DNA from: Clostridiales bacterium
GTDB taxonomy: Bacteria > Bacillota > Clostridia > Christensenellales > CAG-138
Direction of reading: 5' to 3'
Assembly: GCA_012517905.1 (NCBI GenBank)
Contig: JAAYUE010000035.1
Location: 1-64,000 of the forward strand
DNA length: 64,000 nt
The first letter of the stretch is position 1. Each line of letters opens with the position of its first letter. Both the position numbers and the translations under genes were made by a program. Shown here one piece after another: positions 10,452-20,521 of this stretch. Below the pieces are notes generated by a model. It was given only the letters and a program-made list of their open reading frames with translations. It was not told the DNA's origin and ran no database searches.

Positions 10452-11780
10452 ATGAAAAAACCTTTGGTAGCGATCGTCGGACGCCCGAACGTCGGCAAAT
10501 CGACGCTCTTTAACCGTCTCATTGGGCGGCGCGTCGCGATCGTGGAAGATACGCCGGGCGTGACGCGGGACCGCATCTATCAGGATGCGGAGTGGCTCAA
10601 CTACGCCTTTACGCTCATCGATACGGGCGGCATCGAGCCTGCGAGCGAGGACATCATCGCCCAACAGATGCGGCGGCAGGCGCAGCTTGCCATCGACACG
10701 GCGGACGTGATCCTGTTCCTCGTGGACGGCAGGGAGGGCATGACCAGCGCGGATATGGACGTTGCGGAGATGCTGCGCCGATCCAACAAGCCCGTCGTGC
10801 TCGCGGTCAACAAGGTGGACGCGCCGAAGTTTGAAGATTCGATGTATGAGTTCTATTCGCTTGGCCTCGGCGATCCGTACACCATCTCGTCTTCGCAGGG
10901 GCTGGGGCTTGGCGACCTACTGGACGCGGTCGTGCAGGACTTCCCCAAGGATCTGGAAGAGGAAGAGACGGAGCGTATCAACATCGCCGTGGTCGGCAAG
11001 CCGAACGTCGGCAAATCCAGCCTCGTCAACGCGCTGCTGGGAGAGGAGCGCACCATCGTCAGCGACATCCCGGGCACCACGCGGGATTCCATCGACACGC
11101 AGTTTTCACAAAACGGCCGGGAGTATACGCTTGTAGACACCGCGGGGATTCGCAGAAAGCGCAGCGTCGAGGATGAGTCCATCGAGCGTTACAGCGTCAT
11201 CCGCTCTCTTGCGGCGATTCGCCGGGCGGACGTCGTTCTCATCGTTTGCGACGCGAGCCAGGGACTGAGCGAACAGGACGTCCGCATCGCGGGCTATGCG
11301 CACGAGGAGGGCAAGGCCAGCGTGCTCATCGTGAACAAATGGGACCTCATCGAGAAGGACACCCACACGATGAACGAGTTCAAAAAAAGCCTTGGCGCGG
11401 ACCTGGCGTTTATGAGCTATATCCAGATGCTCTTTATCTCCGCCAAAAACGGGCAGCGCGTAAACAAGGTGCTCGAGGCGGTGGACAGCGCGTTTGAGCA
11501 AAGCCGCCGCCGCATCACGACCGGCCAGCTCAACGACACCGTGAGCGAGGCGGTCATGATGAACGAACCGCCGAGCGATAAGGGCCGCACGCTGAAGATT
11601 TATTACGCCACGCAGGCGTCCGTCCAACCGCCGACGTTTATCGTGTTTGTCAACGACACGGAGATCGTGCATTTTTCCTACGAGCGGTATCTGGAAAACT
11701 TTTTCCGAAAGACGTTCGGATTTGAAGGAACGCCGATTCGGATTTTCTTCCGCAGCAAGAAAAAAGAAGCCGAATCCTGA
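10452..11780 (+). CDS. der: Ribosome biogenesis GTPase Der (EngA)
   Basis: Two tandem GTPase domains ([48 protein letters not shown]). Confidence 0.97.
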   Translation: MKKPLVAIVGRPNVGKSTLFNRLIGRRVAIVEDTPGVTRDRIYQDAEWLNYAFTLIDTGGIEPASEDIIAQQMRRQAQLAIDTADVILFLVDGREGMTSADMDVAEMLRRSNKPVVLAVNKVDAPKFEDSMYEFYSLGLGDPYTISSSQGLGLGDLLDAVVQDFPKDLEEEETERINIAVVGKPNVGKSSLVNALLGEERTIVSDIPGTTRDSIDTQFSQNGREYTLVDTAGIRRKRSVEDESIERYSVIRSLAAIRRADVVLIVCDASQGLSEQDVRIAGYAHEEGKASVLIVNKWDLIEKDTHTMNEFKKSLGADLAFMSYIQMLFISAKNGQRVNKVLEAVDSAFEQSRRRITTGQLNDTVSEAVMMNEPPSDKGRTLKIYYATQASVQPPTFIVFVNDTEIVHFSYERYLENFFRKTFGFEGTPIRIFFRSKKKEAES

Positions 11781-11875
11781 CCCATAAAAAAGAGAAAGCA
11801 ACAAGCAAGTGGATCGATTTTCGAAAGAATTCCGGTTCGGATTTTCGTTCGAATTGATCTGAGGGAGTCCAAAAC

Positions 11876-12505
11876 ATGACATTTTTCAACGGTATCTTTA
11901 CGCTCTGTCTCTGGACGGGGCTTGTCTGCATACTCATCGGTTACCTGCTGGGCAATATCCAGACAGCGATCATCGTCAGCCGCGCGTATTATCACGACGA
12001 CGTGCGAAACCACGGCAGCGGCAACGCGGGCAGCACCAATATGGTGCGCGTCTACGGCTACGGCCCGGGCGCCATTACGTTTGCGGGCGATTCGCTCAAG
12101 GCGCTGCTCGGCGTTCTGATCGGTCAGCTTGTCTGCGGAACGGTCGGCGGATATCTCGCAGGGCTGTTCGTCGTCGTCGGTCACTGCTGGCCGGTGTTCG
12201 ACGGGTTTCGCGGCGGCAAGGGCGTCGCGTCGTCCTACAGCATCGCCATCATCACGTTTCCGCTCGGCGCGCTCGGCGCCATCGCCATCGGCGGCGCGAT
12301 CCTTCTGATCAACAAAAAAATGTCGATCATGTCGCTTGCCGCGATGCTGCTGTTTTTCGTTGCGGAGCTGATCTTCCGGCTGAACGACGTTCCGCTGGTC
12401 GTGCTCGCGGGCGCGCTCGCCGTCGTCGTGTTTGTGCGGCACACCGACAACATCCGCCGCCTGATCCACGGGGAAGAGCAGAGACTGCGCAAAGAAGGGC
12501 TCTAG
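11876..12505 (+). CDS. plsY: Glycerol-3-phosphate acyltransferase PlsY
   Basis: GSGNAGSTNMVRVYG, FRGGKGVASSYSI, polytopic membrane protein. Confidence 0.9.
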   Translation: MTFFNGIFTLCLWTGLVCILIGYLLGNIQTAIIVSRAYYHDDVRNHGSGNAGSTNMVRVYGYGPGAITFAGDSLKALLGVLIGQLVCGTVGGYLAGLFVVVGHCWPVFDGFRGGKGVASSYSIAIITFPLGALGAIAIGGAILLINKKMSIMSLAAMLLFFVAELIFRLNDVPLVVLAGALAVVVFVRHTDNIRRLIHGEEQRLRKEGL

Positions 12506-12520
12506 AAGCTCGACAGGCAA

Positions 12521-12548
12521 AAAAAGCGCTTCCGTTGGGAAGCGCTTT
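12521..12548. terminator. Bidirectional intrinsic terminator between plsY and dapB
   Basis: AAAAGCGCTTCC-GTTG-GGAAGCGCTTTT, 12-bp perfect stem. Confidence 0.85.
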
Positions 12549-12579
12549 TGTGCGTTGCACATATTGATTCGAGTATGGG

Positions 12580-13806
12580 TCAGCCGATCGAAAACCGCTG
12601 GCGAATCGCGTCCGCCGCGCGGACGGCGTGCACGGTGTCCACGCAGAACTCAATGCGCGTTTCACTCGTGGTGATCAGCCAGATGTGGATGTTCTCCTTG
12701 CGCAGCGTGGAGAAGAGCTGGGAAGCGACGCCGTGCTGAAGTGCCATGCCCGTGCCTTCCAGCGTGAGCTTGGTCAGGTCTCCGCGGGTGCGGATTGTGT
12801 AGCCGTAGCCGTTTCTCGTCAGCTCGTTGATGGCGTTGAGCGCTTCGGAAAGCGACGATTCGTTCAGGGAAAAGCCGATGCTGAGGCTCTGCTCGTCCGG
12901 CTCGGAGCAGGCGATCATGTCCACGAATACCCCGTGCTCGGCGATGACGTCGAAGACCCGCGAGGCGAAGGCATCCTCTTTGGCAAACGAGCGGATGATG
13001 ACCGCCGCCTGCTCGTCCAGCGAGAAGAGCCGGGATGCCGCGTCGTGTTCGGTCACGACGTTTTTCATGTTGTAAAGGCCGCTCTCTTTGGCGACGAGGA
13101 ATTTCGCCGCGCGGAGCGCCCCCTGCGCGAACACGGCCTTGCTGAACGCCCGATGCGAAACCTCAATGATCTCGTCGTTTCCGATGAACTGCACCTGATG
13201 CTCGCCGACCACCGTTCCGCCGCGGACGGAATGGATGCCGATTTCGCGGTCGGAGCGGCGCTTGTTCTTCTCATGCCGCCCGAAAACGAATTCTTCGTCC
13301 TCCGGCGAGATGGAGGCGATCGCGTTTGCCAGCATCAGCGCGGTGCCGCTCGGGCTGTCCACTTTTTTTCGATGGTGCGTCTCGATGATCTCCACGTCGA
13401 AATTTCCGCCGAGCGTGGCGGCGGCGAGCTGCACGAGCTCGAGCTGGAGATTGACGCCGAGGGACATGTTGCCCGTTTGAAACACCGGGATGGCGTCCGA
13501 AGCGGAGCGGATGAGCTTGAGCTCCCGCTCGCCAAGTCCGGTCGTGCCGATGACGACGGGGATTTTTTGCTCCAGCGCATAGCGAAGGATGTCCGGCGTG
13601 GTTGCGGGAACGGAAAAGTCGATGATGACGTCCGCCTTTTCCTGCACCTCGTCGAGACTCTTGTAAACCGGGCAGCTGTAGGATGCGCTGCAGTCGAAGG
13701 GATCGACGCCGGCGACGGCGGAAAAAGCGCCGCTCTGCGCTTGGATAGCTGCATAAACGGCGCGTCCCATCTGACCGCAGATTCCGTTGATCAGAACAGA
13801 GATCAT
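12580..13806 (-). CDS. dapB: 4-hydroxy-tetrahydrodipicolinate reductase (DapB) with C-terminal tandem ACT (aspartokinase-like) extension
   Basis: DapB core MISVLINGICGQMGRAVY...VIGTTGLGE...EIIETHHRKKVDSPSGTALMLA...GALRAAKFLVAKESGLYNMKNVV, followed by about 157 aa ending LTLEGTGMALQHGVASQLFSTLRKENIHIWLITTSETRIEFCVDTVHAVRAADAIRQRF, which resembles aspartokinase ACT domains. Confidence 0.93.
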   Translation of the reverse strand: MISVLINGICGQMGRAVYAAIQAQSGAFSAVAGVDPFDCSASYSCPVYKSLDEVQEKADVIIDFSVPATTPDILRYALEQKIPVVIGTTGLGERELKLIRSASDAIPVFQTGNMSLGVNLQLELVQLAAATLGGNFDVEIIETHHRKKVDSPSGTALMLANAIASISPEDEEFVFGRHEKNKRRSDREIGIHSVRGGTVVGEHQVQFIGNDEIIEVSHRAFSKAVFAQGALRAAKFLVAKESGLYNMKNVVTEHDAASRLFSLDEQAAVIIRSFAKEDAFASRVFDVIAEHGVFVDMIACSEPDEQSLSIGFSLNESSLSEALNAINELTRNGYGYTIRTRGDLTKLTLEGTGMALQHGVASQLFSTLRKENIHIWLITTSETRIEFCVDTVHAVRAADAIRQRFSIG

Positions 13807-13830
13807 AAGTCCTCCAGAGAAGGTTGGATG

Positions 13831-14706
13831 CTAGATGAGCTGAAAGCTCTTGAGCGTGTCCTCGATCAGGCGCATGCTGGCGGCCGCGGGCGGAACGAGA
13901 GGGAGCCTTACATCCGGCTCGCAGAGCTGCATGAGGCCCATCATGGCCTTGAGCGGGATGGGGTTGACCTCGCAGAACGCGGCCTTCCAGATCGGGATCA
14001 GCTGCAGCTGCAGCTCGCGCGCAAGCTGGAGGTCGCCCTTGAAAAACGCCTCGCAGAGCGCGTGCATTTCGCCCGGCACGATGTTGGCGATGGTGGAGAT
14101 GACGCCCTTGCCGCCGACGCTGAGCACGGGCAGCACATGGTCGTCGTTGCCGGAATAGATGTCGCACTGCGGACAGAGCGCGGCGATATTGACGATCTGC
14201 TCGATGTTGCCGCTGGCCTCTTTGGTGCCGACGATGTTCTCGTGCGTGCAGAGCTCCGCCATGGTCTGGGCCTGGATGTTCAACCCCGTGCGCGAGGGCA
14301 CGTTGTAGACGATGATGGGCGTTTCCACCGCGTCCGCCACCGTGAAGTAATGGCGGATGAGTCCCTGCTGCGTGGTCTTGTTGTAGTAAGGGGTGACGAT
14401 GAGCAGCCCGTCGACGCCGATCGCCTCGGCGGACTTGCTGTTGACGATGACCTCTTCGGTGTTGTTGCCGCCGGTGCTGGCGATGACCGGAACGCGGCCG
14501 TTGACGCGCTCCACGACGAACTGGATGATGCTCAGCCGTTCGTCGAGCGAAAGCGTCGCGCTTTCGCCGGTGGTCGCGACGCAGACGATCGCATCCGTGC
14601 GGTTGGCAATCTGCAGCTCGATGAGCCTTGTAAATGCCGTAAAGTCAATCGAGCCGTTTTGAAACGGCGTTACGATTGCTACGGCGCTTCCGCGAAAAAT
14701 AGACAT
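13831..14706 (-). CDS. dapA: 4-hydroxy-tetrahydrodipicolinate synthase
   Basis: MSIFRGSAVAIVTPFQNGSIDFTAFTRLIELQI...VATTGESATLSLDERL...VYNVPSRTGLNI. Confidence 0.96.
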   Translation of the reverse strand: MSIFRGSAVAIVTPFQNGSIDFTAFTRLIELQIANRTDAIVCVATTGESATLSLDERLSIIQFVVERVNGRVPVIASTGGNNTEEVIVNSKSAEAIGVDGLLIVTPYYNKTTQQGLIRHYFTVADAVETPIIVYNVPSRTGLNIQAQTMAELCTHENIVGTKEASGNIEQIVNIAALCPQCDIYSGNDDHVLPVLSVGGKGVISTIANIVPGEMHALCEAFFKGDLQLARELQLQLIPIWKAAFCEVNPIPLKAMMGLMQLCEPDVRLPLVPPAAASMRLIEDTLKSFQLI

Positions 14707-14712
14707 GTGTTT

Positions 14713-15717
14713 TTACGCCTCCCACTGACGAATGAGTTCCTGCGCAATCTGCACGGCGTTGGTCGCCGCGCCCTTGCGGATGTTGTCCGCAACGCACCAG
14801 AAGTTGATTCCGTTTTCCACGGAGAAGTCGCGGCGCAGCCGGCCGACGTAGACGGGATCGGTGTCCGCTGCGTAAAGCGGCATGGGGTAGATGCCCTTAG
14901 CCGTGTCGTCCTGAACGATGAGGCCCGGAGTCGCCTCCCAGAGCGCGCGGATGTCCGCCAGCTCAAACGACTTTTCCAGCTCGACGTTAATGCTCTCGCT
15001 GTGGCCGTGGAACACCGGCACGCGGACGGTGGTCGCCGTGACGCGAAGCTGCGGCAGGCCGAGGATTTTGCGCGTTTCGTCGACCATCTTCTGCTCTTCC
15101 TTGGTGTAGCCGTTTTCGAGGAAAACGTCGATCTGCGGCAGAACGTTTCCCGCGATGGGATACGGGAATTTCTTCGGCGCCTCGCCTTTGAGCCCGTTTT
15201 CCAGATCGCTGTAACCGCCCATGCCCGCGCCGGACACCGCCTGATAGGTCGAGTAGATCACGCGCTTGAGGCCATATTTTTTGAGCGGCTCGAGGGCGAC
15301 CATCGCCTGAATGGTCGAGCAGTTCGGGTTTGCGATGATGCCCTTGTTTTGATACTGCGGGATGTCGCCGGCGTTTACTTCGGGGACGACGAGCGGCACG
15401 TCCGGATCCATCCGCCAGCAGCTTGAATTGTCGATGACCACCGCGCCGGAAGCGGCGACGATGGGGGCGAACGTTTTCGAGGTGCCCGCACCGGCGGAAA
15501 AGAGCGCAATATCTACGCCAAGATCTTTGAATGCATCCTCGGTCAGTTCGCGGACGGTGTGTTTTTTGCCCATGAACTCGACGGTAGTGCCCGCGCTGCG
15601 TGCGGACGCAAAGAGGAAATACTCCGATGCCGGGAGCTTGCGCTCTTCCAGTACGCGGAGGAACATTCTGCCGACCATGCCTGTGGCGCCGACAACTGCG
15701 ATCTTGTACTGTCTCAT
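14713..15717 (-). CDS. asd: Aspartate-semialdehyde dehydrogenase
   Basis: KIAVVGATGMVGRMFLRVLEERKLPASEYFLFASARSAGTTVEF, NPNCSTIQAMVAL. Confidence 0.96.
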   Translation of the reverse strand: MRQYKIAVVGATGMVGRMFLRVLEERKLPASEYFLFASARSAGTTVEFMGKKHTVRELTEDAFKDLGVDIALFSAGAGTSKTFAPIVAASGAVVIDNSSCWRMDPDVPLVVPEVNAGDIPQYQNKGIIANPNCSTIQAMVALEPLKKYGLKRVIYSTYQAVSGAGMGGYSDLENGLKGEAPKKFPYPIAGNVLPQIDVFLENGYTKEEQKMVDETRKILGLPQLRVTATTVRVPVFHGHSESINVELEKSFELADIRALWEATPGLIVQDDTAKGIYPMPLYAADTDPVYVGRLRRDFSVENGINFWCVADNIRKGAATNAVQIAQELIRQWEA

Positions 15718-15730
15718 GTGAAGCCGTGTT

Positions 15731-15763
15731 CGCGTTCCGGATAGATATAGATTCAGGAACGCG
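15731..15763 (-). promoter_or_regulatory. Stem-loop in predicted asd-dapA-dapB leader
   Basis: 8-bp perfect inverted repeat CGCGTTCC/GGAACGCG with a 17-nt loop between the predicted promoter and asd. Confidence 0.5.
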
Positions 15764-15783
15764 CCTTTCTTATAGTTAGACTG

Positions 15784-15812
15784 ATTTTAATAAATATTCA
15801 CTGGTTTGTCAA
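15784..15812 (-). promoter_or_regulatory. SigA-type promoter of asd-dapA-dapB
   Basis: Minus strand TTGACA (15807-15812), 17-nt spacer, TAAAAT (15784-15789). Confidence 0.75.
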
Positions 15813-15962
15813 ATAAGATCAACGATCTTTCGGGAGAACCATTTGCGGGAATGCCGTTTCTGATGTACAATAAAAAATCGAACACGCAGTTGCGCTGGCG
15901 GCCGATCCAGCCGCGCTTTTGCGTGGCGAACCGGAACGAAAAGCGGGGAAGGACGGCCCGGC

Positions 15963-16751
15963 ATGGCGCATGCATACGAAGAATTTGCGGCTGTGTACGA
16001 CCTGCTCATGGCGGACGTGGATTACGACGCCTGGGCGGAATATCTTTCCGCGCTGCTCCGCCGCGGCGGCGCGCTGCCCGGGGACGCGGTGATCGACTGC
16101 GCCTGCGGTACCGGCGAAATCACGCTGCGCCTGGGCAGGGAAGGCTATCGCATGACCGGCGCGGACCGCTCCGGGCGCATGCTGGAAATCGCCCAGCAAA
16201 AGGCGCGAAAGGCGGGGCAAAAAATCCCGTTTGTGTGCCAGGACATGCGCTCGCTTTCCGTGCACAGACCCGTCGGCGCCGTCACCTGCGCCTGCGACGG
16301 GGTGAACTACCTGCTCTCGGACGCGGACGTCGATTCGTTTTTTTCGAGCGCAAACCGCGCGCTGAAGGCTGGCGGGTTGCTGCTGTTCGACGTTTCCAGC
16401 GCATATAAGCTGGAGCATGTGCTCGGCGGTCAGACGTTTGGGGAGGACACGAAGGACTGCACCTACCTCTGGCAGAACTGCTTTGACCCCGGGACGCGCC
16501 TTCTGGAGATGCGGCTGGCGTTCTTTCGTCCGAACGGAAAGAATGCGTACGAGCGCTTTGACGAGCGGCACGTGCAGCGAGCGCATGAAAACGACGATCT
16601 GGCGTCGGCGCTGGACAAGGCGGGGTTCGACCTGCTCGGCGTTTACGACGCGTTTACGATGGAGTCGCCGAAACCGGAGAGCGAGCGGATTCAGTTCGTC
16701 GCGAGAAAACGCGAAAGTGGAACTGGTGATTTTATCGGAAACAGAAAGTGA
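15963..16751 (+). CDS. Class I SAM-dependent methyltransferase
   Basis: AVIDCACGTGEITLRLGREGYRMTGADRSGRMLEIA (motif I and post-I). Confidence 0.85.
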   Translation: MAHAYEEFAAVYDLLMADVDYDAWAEYLSALLRRGGALPGDAVIDCACGTGEITLRLGREGYRMTGADRSGRMLEIAQQKARKAGQKIPFVCQDMRSLSVHRPVGAVTCACDGVNYLLSDADVDSFFSSANRALKAGGLLLFDVSSAYKLEHVLGGQTFGEDTKDCTYLWQNCFDPGTRLLEMRLAFFRPNGKNAYERFDERHVQRAHENDDLASALDKAGFDLLGVYDAFTMESPKPESERIQFVARKRESGTGDFIGNRK

Positions 16752-16765
16752 AACAGGATATCGAC

Positions 16766-17704
16766 ATGAAGGACAACATTTTAACATATACGCCGAGGCG
16801 AAACGACCGACTGATCCAATGCGTGGCGGCGGACGGCATGGTTCGCGTTGCGTTGATCGACGGAACCGAGCTCGTGCGCGAGGCGCGGCGGGTGCACGGC
16901 CTCTCCCGCGTGGCGACGGCGGCGCTGGGCAGGCAGCTGATGATGACCGCCATCATGGCCGCGGATCTCAAGGGCGAACACGACCTCGTTTCGACCATCA
17001 TCAAAGGCGACGGCCCTGCGGGCAGCATGATCTGCACCGGCAACAGCCACATTGAGGTGAAGGGCTCCGTGACAAACGGGGACGTGGAGCTGCCGCCGAA
17101 CGAACAGGGAAAGCTGAATGTTTCCGGCTTTGTCGGCCATGAAGGCAAGCTTTCGGTGGTCAGCGACCTCGGGCTCAAAGAGCCGTATGTGGGCCTATGC
17201 AACCTTGTTTCCGGCGAGATTGCGATCGACTTTGCCAACTACTATGCCGCGAGCCTGCAGCGGCCCGCGCTCGTCTATCTCGGCGTGCGGGAGCGCGCGG
17301 AGAGCGGCGAGGTGCGCGCGGCCGTCGGCGTGTTTGCCGAACCGCTGCCCGGGTGTCCGGACGAGGTGATCGACCGCCTGCAGGCAAAAAGCGGCGAGAT
17401 TTCGCGTTTTTCCGAGCGGCTGGACGCGGGCGAGCTGCCTGAAGACCTGCTTGAAAGCGTGTTTGGCGAGTTTGGGCTGACCATCGTCGGCGAGCGGGAG
17501 CCGCTCTACCGCTGTGATTGCTCGCGCGAACGCATCGAGCGCGCGCTGCTTTCGACGGGACGCGCCGAACTGACCGGCATGATCGAGGAGGATCACGGCG
17601 CGGAGGTCACCTGCCGGTTCTGCGACAAACTGTACCAATTCAGCGAAGAAGACCTTCGCGCGCTGATCGACGCGGCGACTGCGGGTGAAGATGAAGACGA
17701 ATAA
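16766..17704 (+). CDS. hslO: Hsp33 redox chaperone HslO
   Basis: LGRQLMMTAIMAADLKGEHDLVSTIIKGDGPAG; C-terminal CDCSRERIERAL ... CRFC zinc cysteines. Confidence 0.95.
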   Translation: MKDNILTYTPRRNDRLIQCVAADGMVRVALIDGTELVREARRVHGLSRVATAALGRQLMMTAIMAADLKGEHDLVSTIIKGDGPAGSMICTGNSHIEVKGSVTNGDVELPPNEQGKLNVSGFVGHEGKLSVVSDLGLKEPYVGLCNLVSGEIAIDFANYYAASLQRPALVYLGVRERAESGEVRAAVGVFAEPLPGCPDEVIDRLQAKSGEISRFSERLDAGELPEDLLESVFGEFGLTIVGEREPLYRCDCSRERIERALLSTGRAELTGMIEEDHGAEVTCRFCDKLYQFSEEDLRALIDAATAGEDEDE

Positions 17705-19412
17705 AACAGGGAAAGTGATACCGTTTTCCCAGAACGCCACGTTTTATATGAAGCGCGGCGCGAAGGAACTCGAAAAGAACGATTTGATCGCGGCGATTGC
17801 AAAGTACCGCGAGGCATATGAGCGCGCGCCGGAGGACCCGGAGATCGCCATTGCGCTGGCGGAGATTCTCAGCCAGATGCAGCGGTTTGAGGAGAGCAAC
17901 CGCATCCTCTTTCAACTCATGGCGGACAGCTGGGAAACCCCGCCGGAGTGCCATTTCGGGCTTGCCTGCAACTACTTTGGCCTGCAGGACTACGACAGCG
18001 CGGCGGACAGCCTGGAGGATTATCTCGAGGCGGAGCCGGACGGGGTGTTTGCCGCGGACGCGGAGGATTTTCTCGATCTGATCGACGACGACGCGGCGAT
18101 GTTTGAAACAACCGGGCTCAAGACGGACGACGACTATGAGGACAACGCCGTCTGCCATTTCGCCCGCTCGCTGCTTGCCAGCGGGGACGTCGACTATGCC
18201 GTGGAAGAGCTGGAGCACCGGCAATCGGAAGCGCCGAAATCCGTCAAGATCCGCGAGCAGCTCGCAATCGCCTATTTTGTCGCAAACAAGCGCGACGAGG
18301 CGAAGCAAATCGCAAATGCAATTCTGAGCGAAGACCCGGCGAACGTGCTGGCCAGCAGCACGCTCGCGCTGGCGGAGATCGAGGAAGGCAATCGCCTCGC
18401 GGCGAACGCGCGGCTGGACGAGATGATGAAGCTGCGCTCGCTCGAGGCGGAAGAACTGCACAGCCTCGCGGTGCTGCAGCTCGACCTCGACCGCTTTTCC
18501 GACGCGGAAAAGACGCTTTCGCAGCTGCTGCGCATTCTGCCGTATGACGAAAACGTGCTGCATAAATCCGGCTATGCGCGGTTTATGCAGGGCGATTCGG
18601 ATGGCGCGAAAGCGTTTTATCAGAAGCTTCTTCGCATCGATCCGCACGACACGGTGGCGAAATATTACCTGAACCAGTGCCGGCACGCGGACGCGGCGGC
18701 CAAGCGCTCGAGCGCAAAATGGATCATTCCGTATCAGGTTCCGTTTGGCGAAGCGTTTCGGCGGCTCAACCACATCAACCGCATGCTTGCGCAGCCGCAC
18801 GAGGAGCTATACCGCGTCTGGACGGAGGACGGGGCGTTTCGCGACCAGATCGTCTGGGCGACGACGCTTTCGGATCTGCGCGTGAAAAAGAGCATGCTCT
18901 CGCTCGTGTTCACGTTTGGGGACGAGTATGCCGAGCGCATCCTGCGCGACTATCTGCTGCGCACCGACCAGCCGGACGAGCTTAAGCGCGCGGTGTTCGG
19001 CATGCTCAAGCACCTCGGGGCAGCGGAGCCCTTCATGGCGTATCTCAACGGCCGCTGGATCAAGGGGCGCGTGAGCCTGCTCGAGCTGGATTATAAAATG
19101 CCGCCTTCCTACGAAGGCGTCATGCAGCTGCTCATGCAGTATATGCTCGGCAACTGCCGCGAGGAGTGCGCGACCGAGGCCGCGAATATCTTCCGCCGCT
19201 ATGTCGAGAGCCTGAAGCAGAAGTTTCCGCGCATCTCCGCCGCGCAGGAGATTTCGTTTGCCGCGGCGCTGGAATACCTCGGCAGGCTTGCCTGCGGGGA
19301 GACCGTGACGGAAGAGGAGATCGGCGAGATCTACCGCGTGACGAAACTGCGCCTGCGAAACGCGGTGCTCAAGCTCAAGCCCTTTGCCACCGCGCCGGAG
19401 GAACCGACATGA
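17685..19412 (+). CDS. Tetratricopeptide repeat protein (GTG start)
   Basis: 575 aa with repeated TPR-like helices (DLIAAIAKYREAYERAPEDPEIAIALAEILSQMQRFEES). Confidence 0.8.
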   Translation: MKMKTNKTGKVIPFSQNATFYMKRGAKELEKNDLIAAIAKYREAYERAPEDPEIAIALAEILSQMQRFEESNRILFQLMADSWETPPECHFGLACNYFGLQDYDSAADSLEDYLEAEPDGVFAADAEDFLDLIDDDAAMFETTGLKTDDDYEDNAVCHFARSLLASGDVDYAVEELEHRQSEAPKSVKIREQLAIAYFVANKRDEAKQIANAILSEDPANVLASSTLALAEIEEGNRLAANARLDEMMKLRSLEAEELHSLAVLQLDLDRFSDAEKTLSQLLRILPYDENVLHKSGYARFMQGDSDGAKAFYQKLLRIDPHDTVAKYYLNQCRHADAAAKRSSAKWIIPYQVPFGEAFRRLNHINRMLAQPHEELYRVWTEDGAFRDQIVWATTLSDLRVKKSMLSLVFTFGDEYAERILRDYLLRTDQPDELKRAVFGMLKHLGAAEPFMAYLNGRWIKGRVSLLELDYKMPPSYEGVMQLLMQYMLGNCREECATEAANIFRRYVESLKQKFPRISAAQEISFAAALEYLGRLACGETVTEEEIGEIYRVTKLRLRNAVLKLKPFATAPEEPT

Positions 19413-20521
19413 AGTTTATCGCGACCTGTAAGCTGGGGCTGGAATCGCTCGTGACGCGGCAGCTTCGGGACATGGAGATCGAAGTGCTCGAGACGGTGGA
19501 CGCCCGCGTGACGTTTTCCGGCGGCGCGGAGGCGATGGCGAAGGCGCTGCTTTGGCTGCGCACCGCCGAGCGTGTGCTGCTTGTGGTGGAGGAGTTCGAC
19601 GCGGAGACGTTCGACGAGCTTTTCGAGCGGACGAAGGCCGTGCGGTGGAAACAGTATCTGAAACCCGAAACCAATATCCACGTGACGGGCAAGTCCGCCA
19701 AGAGCACGCTCTTTTCGGTCAGCGACTGCCAGAGCATCGTGAAGAAAGCCATCGTGGAAAGCCTCAGGACGGCGTATCGAACGACGAACATCCCCGAGGG
19801 AGGGAACGAGATCATCGTTGAGGTCGGCATCCTCAGAAACCGCGTGTCGCTCTGCCTGGACTGCTGCGGCGCGGGGCTTTCGCGCAGAGGATACCGCACC
19901 TATAATGTCGCGGCGCCGCTTTCGGAAACGCTTGGCGCGGCGATCGTGCTGCTCTCGCGCTATCGCGCGGGGGTGCCGCTGGTCGATCCCATGTGCGGCT
20001 CCGGTACCATGCCGATCGAGGCCGCCATGATCGCGCAAAACATCGCGCCGGGGCTGAATCGCTCGTTTGCCGCGGAGAGCTGGTGGTTTCTCGATAAGGG
20101 CGTCTGGACGCGGGAGCGGCAGAACGCCGCGGACGCGCGGACGAACGTGAAAATCGACGTGAGCGGATTCGACATCGACGCGCGCAGCATCGACCTGTGC
20201 AAAAAACACGCGAAGAAGGCGGGCGTCTTCTGCGACTGGCGCGTGCAGGACATCAAGGATTTTTCCGTGGCCGAGCCAAGCGGGATCATCGTCTGCAATC
20301 CGCCTTATGGCGAACGGATGCTGGAGAAAGAGGACGTCAAGTCGCTCTACCGGACCATGCGGCGCGTGTTTTCGCCGTATCCGGGCTGGAGCGTCAGCAT
20401 GTTTTCCGGGATGCGAGAGTTTGAGCAGGTCTACGGAAAACGCGCGGACAAGCGCAGAAAGCTCACCAACGGCGGCATGCCCTGCACGCTGTATCAATAC
20501 TTTGGAGTAAGGGACGTATGA
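19409..20521 (+). CDS. THUMP-domain rRNA large-subunit methyltransferase (RlmL/YcbY N-terminal-like)
   Basis: MKFIATCKLGLESLVTRQLRDMEIE, DPMCGSGTMPIEAAMIAQNIAPG, IIVCNPPYGERM; ATGA overlap with the upstream gene. Confidence 0.9.
   Translation: MKFIATCKLGLESLVTRQLRDMEIEVLETVDARVTFSGGAEAMAKALLWLRTAERVLLVVEEFDAETFDELFERTKAVRWKQYLKPETNIHVTGKSAKSTLFSVSDCQSIVKKAIVESLRTAYRTTNIPEGGNEIIVEVGILRNRVSLCLDCCGAGLSRRGYRTYNVAAPLSETLGAAIVLLSRYRAGVPLVDPMCGSGTMPIEAAMIAQNIAPGLNRSFAAESWWFLDKGVWTRERQNAADARTNVKIDVSGFDIDARSIDLCKKHAKKAGVFCDWRVQDIKDFSVAEPSGIIVCNPPYGERMLEKEDVKSLYRTMRRVFSPYPGWSVSMFSGMREFEQVYGKRADKRRKLTNGGMPCTLYQYFGVRDV

Noticed and set aside
12628-15426. 932-aa plus-strand ORF opposite dapB-dapA-asd
   Set aside because: Shadow ORF of high-GC coding DNA; no domain similarity recognised.
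15718-15962. Lysine (L-box) riboswitch upstream of asd-dapA-dapB
   Set aside because: The predicted leader is only about 60 nt and lacks the five-helix L-box sequence elements.
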